Shown here piece after piece: positions 42,739 through 51,900 of a DNA stretch of 64,000 bases; position 1 is the stretch's first letter; the number at the start of each line of letters is the position of its first letter. Source of the stretch: Cohnella sp. GbtcB17 (GTDB lineage Bacteria; Bacillota; Bacilli; Paenibacillales; Paenibacillaceae); assembly GCF_019091135.1 (NCBI RefSeq), contig NZ_JAGXJW010000009.1, forward strand, positions 96,414 to 160,413. The letters run 5' to 3'. Below the pieces are notes generated by a model that was not told where the DNA came from, did not search any database, and was given only the letters and a program-made list of their open reading frames with translations. The position numbers and the translations under genes were made by a program.

Positions 42739-43731
42739 ATGATTCGAATCGGGATGCTGAGCTATTGGCACGTGCACGCAGAGGATTATACGAAGCAAGT
42801 GCTGGGCCATCCGAATACGGAAATCGCCGCGATCTGGGACGAGCTGCCCGAGCGGGGCGCCGAGAAGGCTGCCAAGTATGGCGTACCTTATATCGCGAAT
42901 CTGGACGAACTGCTCGCGCGCGAAGATATTGACGCCGTCGTCGTCGACGCGCCGACGAATATACACAGGGACGTCATGGTGAAGGCGGCGCGTGCCGGCA
43001 AGCATATTTTCACCGAAAAAGTCGTAGCCCCGACCGTGTCCGAAGCAAGCGAGATCGCAGCTGCCGTCCGCGATGCAGGCGTCAAATTGGCGGTATCCCT
43101 GCCTCGTCTGTATGACGGCTATACGCAGTCGATTCTGGAAGTAATCGCTTCCGGCAAGCTGGGCCAGCTGACGCTGGCGCGCGTACGGCTGTCGCACAAC
43201 GGCTCGACCGCGAACTGGCTGCCCGCGCATTTCTACTCGAAGGAACAATGCGGCGGCGGCGCGCTCATCGACCTGGGCTGCCACCCGGTATATCTGGTAC
43301 GCAAATTCCTCGGCCTGCCCGAGTCCGTAAGCGCTACCTTCGGCTTCGTCAGCGGCCGCGAGGTGGAGGATAACGCCGTTGCCGTCTTCGCTTATCCGAA
43401 CGGCGCGGTCGGCATCGCCGAAGCCGGCTTCGTGAACAGCCACTCGCCTTTCTCCATCGAGCTCCACGGCACCGACGGCACGCTGCTGTACGGATTCCCC
43501 GAGGAGAAGATTTTGGTTCGCAGCAACCAGGATACTGAAAAAGCATGGACCGAAGTGCCGGTAGGCGATCGTCTGCCGTTCGCGTTCGAGCAATGGGTCG
43601 GCCACATCGAAGCTGGCACCGAAGCATCCGAAAATATCGAATTCGCGCTCGATCTGACGCGGCTTATGGAAGCTGCGAACCGTTCGGCCGCCGAAGGCAA
43701 ATCCGTGCGCTTGTCCGATCTGCAGGGCTAA
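42739..43731 (+). CDS. Gfo/Idh/MocA-family oxidoreductase
   Basis: 330 residues. The N-terminal Rossmann domain (1-120) starts MIRIGMLSYWHVHAEDY and carries the family's sugar-binding strand as EKVVAP in place of EKP. The C-terminal alpha/beta domain has GGGALIDLGCHPV, holding the usual catalytic region. It oxidises or reduces a sugar or cyclitol with NAD(P). It is followed 6 nt later by an AraC regulator and then by a second family member. Confidence 0.88.
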   Translation: MIRIGMLSYWHVHAEDYTKQVLGHPNTEIAAIWDELPERGAEKAAKYGVPYIANLDELLAREDIDAVVVDAPTNIHRDVMVKAARAGKHIFTEKVVAPTVSEASEIAAAVRDAGVKLAVSLPRLYDGYTQSILEVIASGKLGQLTLARVRLSHNGSTANWLPAHFYSKEQCGGGALIDLGCHPVYLVRKFLGLPESVSATFGFVSGREVEDNAVAVFAYPNGAVGIAEAGFVNSHSPFSIELHGTDGTLLYGFPEEKILVRSNQDTEKAWTEVPVGDRLPFAFEQWVGHIEAGTEASENIEFALDLTRLMEAANRSAAEGKSVRLSDLQG

Positions 43732-43737
43732 TCGCCG

Positions 43738-44775
43738 ATGAGCGGCCAAACCCCGAACCGGACCGAAGCGCAGCAGGCCGAGCGCCGGACAGGCGAGCCG
43801 CCGTTCGCCTTTGCCCGCATGAAGCGCCGCTGGGACGCGCTGGACCGGCTGGATCTTCGGTTCCGGTGGGGCGGCCTTGGCATTCGCGTGCTGCGCTGTC
43901 ATCTGACCAGCTTCGCGGCAGGTCAAGTGATCGCGGCGCACAAGCATTCGGAGTACGAGTTTCATTTTATTCCGAAGGGCAAGGGCATGTTGATCGTCGG
44001 AGACGCGACCTATCCGCTCCAGGAAGGCTTGTTCTATCTCACCGGTCCCGACGTCGTCCACGAGCAGCGCTCGGATCCGGATGAACCGATGTACGAGCTG
44101 TGTCTTCACTGCGAAATTACGAGGCTGGACGATGCCGGCGCGGATGCGGCGTGGGGAGACCCCCTGGAGCGGAGAGAGGCGGACGAATGTCTGGCGATTT
44201 TGCAGACGATGCCGGCCATGCCTGCGCTCGATCGCTACCACGGGATGAACGCGTTTTTGGACGCTTACCGGGCCTGGGAGGACCAGCCGGTCGGCTTCTA
44301 TACGACGCTCAAGCAGCACATCGTGCAGATTCTGCTGCGCGCGGCCCGCGCGCACGCCGCGCCGAAGGCCGCCGGCAGCATTCCCGCGCGCGACATGAAC
44401 GACCACCGGTTCAGGCTCGCGGTCCAGTATATCGAGGACAACGCGGCCCGGCCAATCTCGCTCGACGAGGTCGCCGAGCGGGTGCAGGTCAGTCCGCGCC
44501 AGCTCCAGCGGATCTTCCGAAGCGAGGGCGGGACTGCGTTCCGCGACTGGGTGGAGCATGTCCGCCTGCAGCGGATCGCGGAGGAGCTGCTCAGCTCGTC
44601 CAGTCCGGTCGAGGCGATCGCCGCCGGACACGGCTACGGCAATCCGAACTATTTATACCCGGTATTCAAACATAAATTCGGCATGACGCCTTCGGCCTAT
44701 CGCCGCTTGCACGGCATCAGGCAGCCAGGCGCGCCGGAAGAGGAGACAGATCATCATGAGCGAAAAAAGAGTTAA
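43738..44775 (+). CDS. AraC-family regulator with N-terminal cupin
   Basis: 345 residues. A cupin/AraC ligand domain (about 55-165, HKHSEYEFHFIPKGKG) precedes a C-terminal double HTH (about 222-325, ISLDEVAERVQVSPRQLQRIF and HGYGNPNYLYPVFKHKFGMTPSAYRR). It lies between two Gfo/Idh/MocA genes, overlapping the second by 20 nt. It probably senses the sugar they handle. Confidence 0.9.
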   Translation: MSGQTPNRTEAQQAERRTGEPPFAFARMKRRWDALDRLDLRFRWGGLGIRVLRCHLTSFAAGQVIAAHKHSEYEFHFIPKGKGMLIVGDATYPLQEGLFYLTGPDVVHEQRSDPDEPMYELCLHCEITRLDDAGADAAWGDPLERREADECLAILQTMPAMPALDRYHGMNAFLDAYRAWEDQPVGFYTTLKQHIVQILLRAARAHAAPKAAGSIPARDMNDHRFRLAVQYIEDNAARPISLDEVAERVQVSPRQLQRIFRSEGGTAFRDWVEHVRLQRIAEELLSSSSPVEAIAAGHGYGNPNYLYPVFKHKFGMTPSAYRRLHGIRQPGAPEEETDHHERKKS

Positions 44776-45841
44776 AGTCGGCATTATCGGAACGGGCGGC
44801 ATCGCGCGTTACCATGTTATGGCTTATCGCAAGCTGCCGTACGTAGACATCGTGGCGGTCGCCGACGTAATGCCGGGCAGAGCGCGTGAGTTCGCCGAAC
44901 GCGAAGAGCTTGTCGGCGCGGGCGCATACGACAGCCATACCGAGCTGCTCGCGCACGACCTCGACGCGGTCAGCATCTGCACCCCGAACGCTTCGCATCA
45001 CCGCACGAGCGTCGACGCGGTGCGCGCAGGCAAGAAGGTGCTGCTGGAAAAACCGATGTCGGTCACGCTTGAAGAAGCGCTGGACATGGTGCAGACGGTG
45101 AAGTCCCACGATGGCATGCTGTCGATCGGGTTCCAGCCGCGCTACGATCCGAACATGAAGCTGCTGCAGGACATCATCCAATCCGGACGCCTCGGCAACG
45201 TCTACTATGCGGAAACGGGCGGCGGACGCCGTCGCGGCATGCCGGGCGGCACGTTCATCAGCAAGGCGCTCGCAGGCGCCGGCGCGATGGCGGACATCGG
45301 CTGCTACTCGCTCGACATGGCGCTGAACACGCTCGGCTATCCGCGTCCGGTATCGGTATCCGCGTTTACGTCGAATCACTTCGGCACGAATCCGCTCTAC
45401 CACAAGGAAGCCTCGAAGTTCGAGGTCGAAGACTTCGGCGTAGCGATGGTCCGCTTCGACAACGACCTCGTGCTTCAGTTCAAGATTTCCTGGGCGATGC
45501 ACATGGATACGCTTGGCGCCACGATGTTCCTCGGCACCGATGCCGGCCTCAAGGTGACGCCGGCAGGCTCCGGTCCTTGGTCCGGTGTCTGGGACGGCGC
45601 GATCGGCAGCATGACGATGTATCACGACGACTTCGGCGGCCACACCTCGACGGCCGTGCCGCTGATCGGGCATTCGCTTAATTTGTTCGACGAGAAGGTC
45701 CGCGACTTCGCCGAAGCGGTGCGCGACGGCCGTCCGGCTCCGATCCCGGCGGAGGAGATCCTGATCCAGCAAGCGATCATCGACGGCGTGCTGCGTTCCG
45801 CGGATCAGCGCCGCGAAGTCGAGATCAAGCTGCCGAACTAA
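44756..45841 (+). CDS. Gfo/Idh/MocA-family oxidoreductase
   Basis: 361 residues, ATG with GAAGAGGAG upstream. The Rossmann motif GIIGTGGIARYH, the EKP motif (LLEKPMSVTLEEAL) and AMADIGCYSLD are all intact, so it should be an active NAD(P)-dependent sugar or cyclitol dehydrogenase. It ends the three-gene operon; a terminator follows. Confidence 0.92.
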   Translation: MSEKRVKVGIIGTGGIARYHVMAYRKLPYVDIVAVADVMPGRAREFAEREELVGAGAYDSHTELLAHDLDAVSICTPNASHHRTSVDAVRAGKKVLLEKPMSVTLEEALDMVQTVKSHDGMLSIGFQPRYDPNMKLLQDIIQSGRLGNVYYAETGGGRRRGMPGGTFISKALAGAGAMADIGCYSLDMALNTLGYPRPVSVSAFTSNHFGTNPLYHKEASKFEVEDFGVAMVRFDNDLVLQFKISWAMHMDTLGATMFLGTDAGLKVTPAGSGPWSGVWDGAIGSMTMYHDDFGGHTSTAVPLIGHSLNLFDEKVRDFAEAVRDGRPAPIPAEEILIQQAIIDGVLRSADQRREVEIKLPN

Positions 45842-45863
45842 CCTGGCAGGTATGATAAACGAG

Positions 45864-45908
45864 AAAGGCCGTATCTTCGTCATTCGTATGACGGAGATGC
45901 GGCCTTTT
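45864..45908 (+). terminator. Terminator between convergent oxidoreductase and LacI genes
   Basis: A long interrupted stem (AAAGGCCG...CGTCAT with ATGACG...CGGCCTTTT) closes on a TCGT loop. It is A- and T-flanked, so it can work in both directions. Confidence 0.85.
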
Positions 45909-45942
45909 GCATTTGTGTCCGCCCAGCATCGGACATGCCCGT

Positions 45943-47055
45943 TCAATCGTCGGCGCCGAACACGGCGGTTTCGGTTTCCGGCTCGTCCGCGAGCGACTTA
46001 GCGGTTTTTTCCGGCTTTCCCTTTTTTCCTGGTTTATCCGGCAAGAGCCTGCCTTGAATTCGAATATGCTCGTAAGGCACGGCGGGATGGGCGATGCGCC
46101 AGAGCATCAATTCAGCCGCGCGCCTGCCCGTCTCAAGAACCGGCAAATAGTAACGGGCCACGCCGTCCCGCGCGGGACCGTCTTCGGCGTGATCAAGGCC
46201 GGCGACGACGCAATCCTCGGGCAGTCGGATGCCTTCGCGGCCGCACAAATGGACGATCCAGGGCAGATCGTGCTCGATGGCGCTGACGATGGCGTCCGGC
46301 TTGACCGACCGGATTCGCTCGGACACCGCTGCTTGCCAGCGATCCCTATCGTGGATCGGCGTCGTCACATGATTTTCTTCGCTTGCGGGCAATCCCGCTA
46401 CCTCCATTTCGTCGCGGAAGGCGGCCCAGCGCAGGCGGAGCCCTTCGAGCCGCATGCCTCCGACAAAAAGAATGTTCCTGCGCCCTTCCGACAGCAAGCG
46501 CTGCACGGCTTGGCGCACCAGGTCGTAGCTGTCCCAGATGACGCTGTCGGCCTTCGTCCCCGGGCGGGGATAGTTGAGCAAGATCCGCGGCAGCCCGAGC
46601 GCAAGGAGCATGCGCTCTTGCACGGGCTTCAGCATGGGCGGAATAAACAGACCGTCGTAGTGCGCAAGTCCGCTATCCTCCTGCCAGTCGGTCCAGCTAT
46701 TTTTGCCCGCGAACGATTCAGGCATGAATAGCGGCACGACCTGATGACGCAGAGGCTGGTATCTGTCGTGGAGCCCTCTTAGCAGCTTCATATGAATCTC
46801 CGACAACTCGGCTTGCTCGCCGGCCATGACGAACGCGAAGCGGCGGGCGGGCGAAGATGGACCGGTGTTTTCCACCGCGTCCGCTTCCGTCTGCGCCTTC
46901 GTCCGGTAGCCGCTTTTCTCGGCCATCTCCAGCACCGTTCTGCGGGTCTCCTCGGACATCCCGGCTTGCCCCTTCAACGCTTTGGAGACGGTCAGCCGAC
47001 TCAGGCCGAGCTGCGCGGCGAGCTGCTCCATCGTTACTTTGCTGCGCTTGGCCAT
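45943..47055 (-). CDS. LacI-family transcriptional regulator
   Basis: 370 residues from the ATG at 47055 (AAGGAG 9 nt upstream; a GTG at 47061 is too close). HTH at about 6-50 (TMEQLAAQLGLSRLTVSKALKG) and a periplasmic-binding-protein-like effector domain. The C-terminal tail (about 345-370) is Lys-rich. It is divergent from the FAD oxidoreductase gene, with a perfect palindrome between them, so it probably controls itself and that gene. Confidence 0.92.
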   Translation of the reverse strand: MAKRSKVTMEQLAAQLGLSRLTVSKALKGQAGMSEETRRTVLEMAEKSGYRTKAQTEADAVENTGPSSPARRFAFVMAGEQAELSEIHMKLLRGLHDRYQPLRHQVVPLFMPESFAGKNSWTDWQEDSGLAHYDGLFIPPMLKPVQERMLLALGLPRILLNYPRPGTKADSVIWDSYDLVRQAVQRLLSEGRRNILFVGGMRLEGLRLRWAAFRDEMEVAGLPASEENHVTTPIHDRDRWQAAVSERIRSVKPDAIVSAIEHDLPWIVHLCGREGIRLPEDCVVAGLDHAEDGPARDGVARYYLPVLETGRRAAELMLWRIAHPAVPYEHIRIQGRLLPDKPGKKGKPEKTAKSLADEPETETAVFGADD

Positions 47056-47079
47056 CGGCACCTGCTCCTTGAAGTAAGT

Positions 47080-47100
47080 TTACATTTATTATAAATGTAA
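47080..47100. promoter_or_regulatory. Perfect palindromic operator between LacI-type and FAD oxidoreductase genes
   Basis: The arms TTACATTTAT (47080-47089) and ATAAATGTAA (47091-47100) are exact reverse complements around a single T. It lies 25 bp before the regulator start and 70 bp before the oxidoreductase start. Confidence 0.75.
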
Positions 47101-47170
47101 GCTAAAAGTAAGCATACAAATAACTTAAAATAGAAGCAGACATTCGAACCGAGATAGGGGAGAGGCGAAG

Positions 47171-48538
47171 ATGGCAAAGACGATGCCTTGGAAAAACGGA
47201 ACGCTCGACATTGCGCACGAGACGGACGTGCTCGTGGTAGGGGGAGGTCCGGCAGGTATTGCAGCTGCGATCGCGGCGGCGAGCAACGGCGCGCGGACGC
47301 TTCTGCTCGAGCAGCGCGGATATTTGGGCGGCATGGCGACCGTGTCGCTCGTGCCCGCGTTTTGCCCTTTTACCGACAAGGAAAAGCCGGTCGTGCGCGG
47401 GATCGGACTGGCTTTGATGGAAGAGATGAAGCAAAGATGCTCCGAGCCGTACCTGGCGATGCATCGGGACCGGCTCGATTGGGTGCCGATCGACGCGGAA
47501 ACGCTCAAAGTCGTGTACGACGAAGCCGTGCTGGAGAGCGGGGCCGACGTGCTGTTCCACTCCTTCGTCGTCGACACGCTGTTAAGCGAGGACGGTCGGT
47601 CCGTCAGTGGTGTGGCGGTGGCCAACAAGACGGGCCTGTCCGCCATCGCTTGCCGCTACGTGATCGACGCCACCGGCGATGCGGACATTGCGGCGAGAGC
47701 CGGCGCGCCGTTCCAGAAGGGCGGCGAGCAGGGCGAGCTGCAGCCGGGCACGATGTGTTATCTGCTGAGCGGCGTCGACAAGCGCCGGTTCGACGCTTAC
47801 CTCAAAGAGAGTGGGGATAACGGCAAGATCGGCAAGCTGGTGACGCTCGCGCAGCAGAGCGGCGATCTGCCGGAAGGCCGCAAGGAGGTGTCGGGCTTCG
47901 CTTGGGCGTCGAACGAACATGTGGGCGTCAACTTCGGGCATGTGTTCGGCATCGACGGCACCAAGGCCGAGGACCTCACGCGAGGCGCGATCGAGGGGAG
48001 GAAGATCGTGCAGACGCAGCTGCGCTTCTTAAGGAAATACGTGCCGGGGTTCGAGGACGCGCATCTTGTCGCTACGGCGGAGCAGGTGGGCATTCGCGAG
48101 ACGCGGCGCATCGTTGGGGATTATATGCTGGTAGCCGAGGACTTCTTGGAAATGCGGAGCTTCCCCGACGATATCGCGCGAAACGCCTACTTCATTGACG
48201 TGCATATGGCGACGAGCAAGGACCGCATCGATATCCGGCACCTGCCGCCGGGCCGGTCCCACGGCGTGCCGTATCGCTGCTTGCTCCCGCAAGGGCTGGA
48301 CAACGTCTGGGTGCCCGGCCGCGCCGCTTCGGCCGACCGCGTCGTCCAAGGCTCGCTTCGCGTGATGCCGAACTGCTTCGCGATGGGCCAGGCCGCAGGC
48401 ACGGCCGCCGCGCTAGCGGGTGTCGCGGGCGCGTCGTCCCGCGAGGTCGACGTCGGTCGGCTGCAAGCACGACTGGTCGAGCAGGGCGCTTGGCTCGGAG
48501 AGCGCGCGCCGAACGCAGGCGACCCGGTTGGGCTTTAG
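47171..48538 (+). CDS. FAD-dependent oxidoreductase (FAD_oxidored family)
   Basis: 455 residues. The dinucleotide-binding motif VVGGGPAGIAAAIAAAS lies near 20-36, followed by the YLGGMAT motif typical of PF12831. The C-terminus has the FAD-contacting VPGRAASADRVVQGSLRVM region. Such proteins are often found with carbohydrate genes, and their substrates are unknown. It is probably regulated by the divergent LacI-type protein. Confidence 0.88.
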   Translation: MAKTMPWKNGTLDIAHETDVLVVGGGPAGIAAAIAAASNGARTLLLEQRGYLGGMATVSLVPAFCPFTDKEKPVVRGIGLALMEEMKQRCSEPYLAMHRDRLDWVPIDAETLKVVYDEAVLESGADVLFHSFVVDTLLSEDGRSVSGVAVANKTGLSAIACRYVIDATGDADIAARAGAPFQKGGEQGELQPGTMCYLLSGVDKRRFDAYLKESGDNGKIGKLVTLAQQSGDLPEGRKEVSGFAWASNEHVGVNFGHVFGIDGTKAEDLTRGAIEGRKIVQTQLRFLRKYVPGFEDAHLVATAEQVGIRETRRIVGDYMLVAEDFLEMRSFPDDIARNAYFIDVHMATSKDRIDIRHLPPGRSHGVPYRCLLPQGLDNVWVPGRAASADRVVQGSLRVMPNCFAMGQAAGTAAALAGVAGASSREVDVGRLQARLVEQGAWLGERAPNAGDPVGL

Positions 48539-48569
48539 TCGATGCAGAGCGTGATAGGTTAGCAAAAGA

Positions 48570-48839
48570 GTTCCTGGGTAGGAACAGTTGTGGCGCAGGG
48601 TGTAGGAGGATGGCGAGAGAGTTCCTGGTTAGGAACAACTGGCCGCTGCGGGCGTAGATGTTCCCGAAAGAGTTCCCAGATAGGAACAATTACGGCGCGG
48701 GCGTAGATGGTTCGCGGAAGAGTTCCCGGGTAGTAACAATTGCGGCTTGGGGCGTAGGAGGATGGCGGAAGAGTTCTCAGGTAGGAACAATTGTGACGCA
48801 GGGCGTAGGAGGATGGCGAGAGAGTTCCCGGCTAGGAAC
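48570..48839. repeat. Tandem array of six 51-bp units, each with a hairpin
   Basis: Each unit carries a 16-nt inverted repeat of the form GTTCC-N6-GGAAC. They start at 48570, 48621, 48672, 48722, 48773 and 48824 (steps 51, 51, 50, 51, 51). The 35-bp remainder is also related between units (GGCGTAGGAGGATGGCG in several). The 50-bp step would break any reading frame, so the array is not coding. It fills most of the gap 48539-48953. Confidence 0.88.
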
Positions 48840-48903
48840 ACCTGCCGCGCGGGAGCAATTGGTTCTTGAAGTAACTTGGATTGCGAGTAACTCCAGCCAT
48901 AAA

Positions 48904-48947
48904 CGAAACGGGACGAGGCAGACATAAACGCTGCTTCGTCCCGTTTC
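48904..48947. terminator. Bidirectional terminator between convergent genes
   Basis: GAAACGGGACGAGGCAG pairs with CTGCTTCGTCCCGTTTC with one mismatch region. It ends both the FAD oxidoreductase side and the translocase-like gene. Confidence 0.75.
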
Positions 48948-48953
48948 TCTTGT

Positions 48954-51900
48954 TTATGCGATGCCTTGCAGTCGCTCCGAAAGCACCTGCATCATCCCGC
49001 GGAGCACCTGCGCGTCGCGGAAGCAGAAGGCCTGCAGCTGCTCTTTGCGCAGTGCGAGCAGGGAAGCGCGGCTGACGGCGACGCAATCTGCGGAGCGGGG
49101 GCCGCTGTCGATGATGGCCATCTCGCCGAAATATTCGCCTTTACCCAGGCTTGCGATCTCGCGGCCGTCGCGGCGCACGCCGACGACGCCTTCTACGACG
49201 GCGTACAGCGTGTCGCCGTACTCGCCTGTCTTGCAGATCGTTTTGCCCGGCCCGTATTCTTCCTCCTGCACCAGCTGCGCGAGATCGAGAAAGCCCTCCG
49301 TGCTCAAATGCTGAAACAGCGGCACCTGCTGAAGCACCAGCACGCGCTTGACGAGCGTCGCATTGCCGGACGGCGCTTCGGCAGCAGCGCCGCCAAAATC
49401 TCCGGCTGCGGCCGCTTCAATTCCAGCCTCAACGACCGCTCCGACTACAATCGCCGCTCCAGCTACCGCCTCTGCTCCAACCGCCGCTCCGTCCCCCGCC
49501 GTGCCCGCGCCCGCTGCACCCAGCGCGTCCCTGATTCTGCGGGACAGCAGCTTCATCATCTCGACCGCCATGCTCGGCCGGTCGATCATCCGCTCGTAGA
49601 AGACGTCGGAGTCGAGTTTCCACAGCCGCACATCCGCCTCGGCCGTGATCGTGGCGGTTCGCGCGCCTTGGGTCAGCACGGCCATTTCGCCGAAATACTC
49701 TTCGCGCCCAAGCTCGTGCACGCGCATGTCGCCCTTGTAGACGCCGACTTTGCCGCTCTCGATCATGTACAGGCAGTCGCCCGGCTCGCCTTCCCGGATG
49801 ATCGCGTCGCCGGCCGCCGCCGTCACCGGCTGCAGCGTATCGGCCAGCGCCGCCAGCTCGGCCCGCGGCACGCCCTGGAACAGGCTGATTTTCTTGAGCA
49901 GCCGAACCTGCTCGACCTGCAGCGCCGCAGCGGGATCCGCCGGGACGCCTTCTTGCCTGGCGCGCTCGTACGCCGCAAGCCGAGCGAGCCAGGCGTCGCC
50001 TTGCTCCGCGAGCCACGCCCAATGCGCCGCTGCGTTCGCTGCCTTCGAGGCGGTCAACGCCCGGGAGCCCGACATCAGCTTGATCAGCGGCGCCCGCAGC
50101 GCGCCGTGAACCGTCTGGTCGACGACCTCGATGGCGTTTGCCTGACGCTGGCCGTCGCCCTCGGTCCAGTTCGCGTAGACGGCCTGCATCGCTCGCTCGT
50201 CGTACAACAGAGAGAGCAGCTGGAAGATCCGGCTGACGATGCCCGCCCGAATCTCCGCGACGCTCCCGGACAGCTCGGAGCCGGCAGCGCTGCCGGCGAC
50301 GGCGCCGCCATGCTCGCCGTATTGCTCGTCGAGCGCGAGCTCCAGCCGCGCGTATCGCTCGGCCAGGGCGACCGGCACGGCGGGCAGCTCCTTTTGCATG
50401 CGCAGCAGCGATTCGAGGATGCGGTCGCGCAGCGCGTAGTCCGCCGATTCATAGGCTTCATGGAGCGTATCTCTTGCCTGCTGCGTGCCGATGCGCTCGA
50501 ATACGGCAGGCAGATGGACGGAGATGTCCGCTCGATCGAGGCAAGTCCGGAGCGCAGGAACGATAACCGATTCGTCGTAGGCCGCCAACGCCTGAATAGC
50601 ATGCCGCCGCGCGCCGCCGTCCGCGAGGCGGTCAACGATCGGCGGAATGCACGCGGTCACGCGCAGCTTCGCCGCGGAGTCGAGCGCGCGAACGGCCACC
50701 TGGCTCGACGGATCGCGCAGCAGACCGAGCAGCGGCTTGTAGAAGCTGGGCACGCCGATCTGTCCGAACAGCGAGGCGACGGCCATCCGTTCGGCCTCGA
50801 CCTCGCTCTCGGTCAGACGCTTGAGCACGCCGACCGAACGATACATGCCTTCGATGCCGAAATACTTCACCAAAGCGGCGATCGCGGCCGCCTGAACGTC
50901 CGCCGATTCGTCTTCGAGCCGTCGGGAGATCTCGTCCAGATGCGCCTCGTCCATATATGCCGCCAGCGCCAGGATCGCCTTAGCCCGAACGGGCTCGCTG
51001 TCTGCGCCGAGCAGCTCGAGCAGCCGCGCTTCCAGGCCGGCGGGCTTATGCAGTTCGATGTAGGCCAGCGTCTCTACGACGACTTGCGCGTGCGGGTGGG
51101 CCACCAGTCCGGGGAGATACGGCTTCAGATCGAACGCATCGATGTCCTTCAACAGGCGGAGCGCATAGAGCGCCTGCTGCTTGTCCGGCTGCCGAAGCGC
51201 GTCGGCCAGCAGCGCGCGGCTCGACGGGTCCATGAAGTCGAGCTCGGCCCGCTGCGGATCGTCCTGCCCGGTTTTTAAAGTCGACATGAGCGTCTGCAGG
51301 TAAGCCTTCTTGATCTTGAGGCCGGATACGATCCCGATCCCGAGCAGAACCGCGACGATGTAGCTGAACTGCGACGGCGCCAGCCAATGGCTGAGCACGA
51401 GCAGCAGCAGCGCGGCGAGACCTTTGGAGCCGTTGCGAACGATGCCGTCCATGAAGTTTTTGGCCTTGGAGCGCCAGGCCGGCGGCACCGGGAACATGAT
51501 GAGCTGGTTGGCGGAGGAATAAAGCGTGTCGCCGAGCACCTTGTCGCTGCCCTTGGCGACGACCGACATCGCGAGCACCGGCAGGAAAATGAGACCGAGG
51601 CTGGCGGCCGCTAGTGCGACGGGGAAGACGAGCAGCGCCGTCGTGACGCCGAAGCGCGTGAGCACCCAGCCGGACAAAGTGACTTGAACGAGCAGGCCGA
51701 CGATGCCGGATATGCCCTGGAAGCTGCCCATGAATCCGGCCAGCGCTTCGTTCTGCAGCGTTTCCCGCAGCAGCACCTTGAATTGGTAGTCGATAAGCGT
51801 CAGCGACAACGTGACTGAAGCTGCCAGCAGGATCATGTACTTGAGGTGGGGAACGTTTTTGAACAGACCGTCGCTCCTTCCCGCGGCAGCCCCGGACGTC

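Noticed and set aside
48570..48839. CRISPR array
   Set aside because: Hairpin repeats are only 16 nt, they vary, and the 35-bp parts between them are themselves related. No cas genes nearby.
48629..48925. Minus-strand repeat protein with 17-residue units
   Set aside because: The 51-bp period keeps frames open by chance; the 50-bp step breaks the frame, and no ribosome site is present.
48966..51278. A 770-codon plus-strand open frame opposite the translocase-like gene
   Set aside because: The opposite strand carries two clear cNMP-binding domains and HEAT repeats; the antisense product has no pattern.
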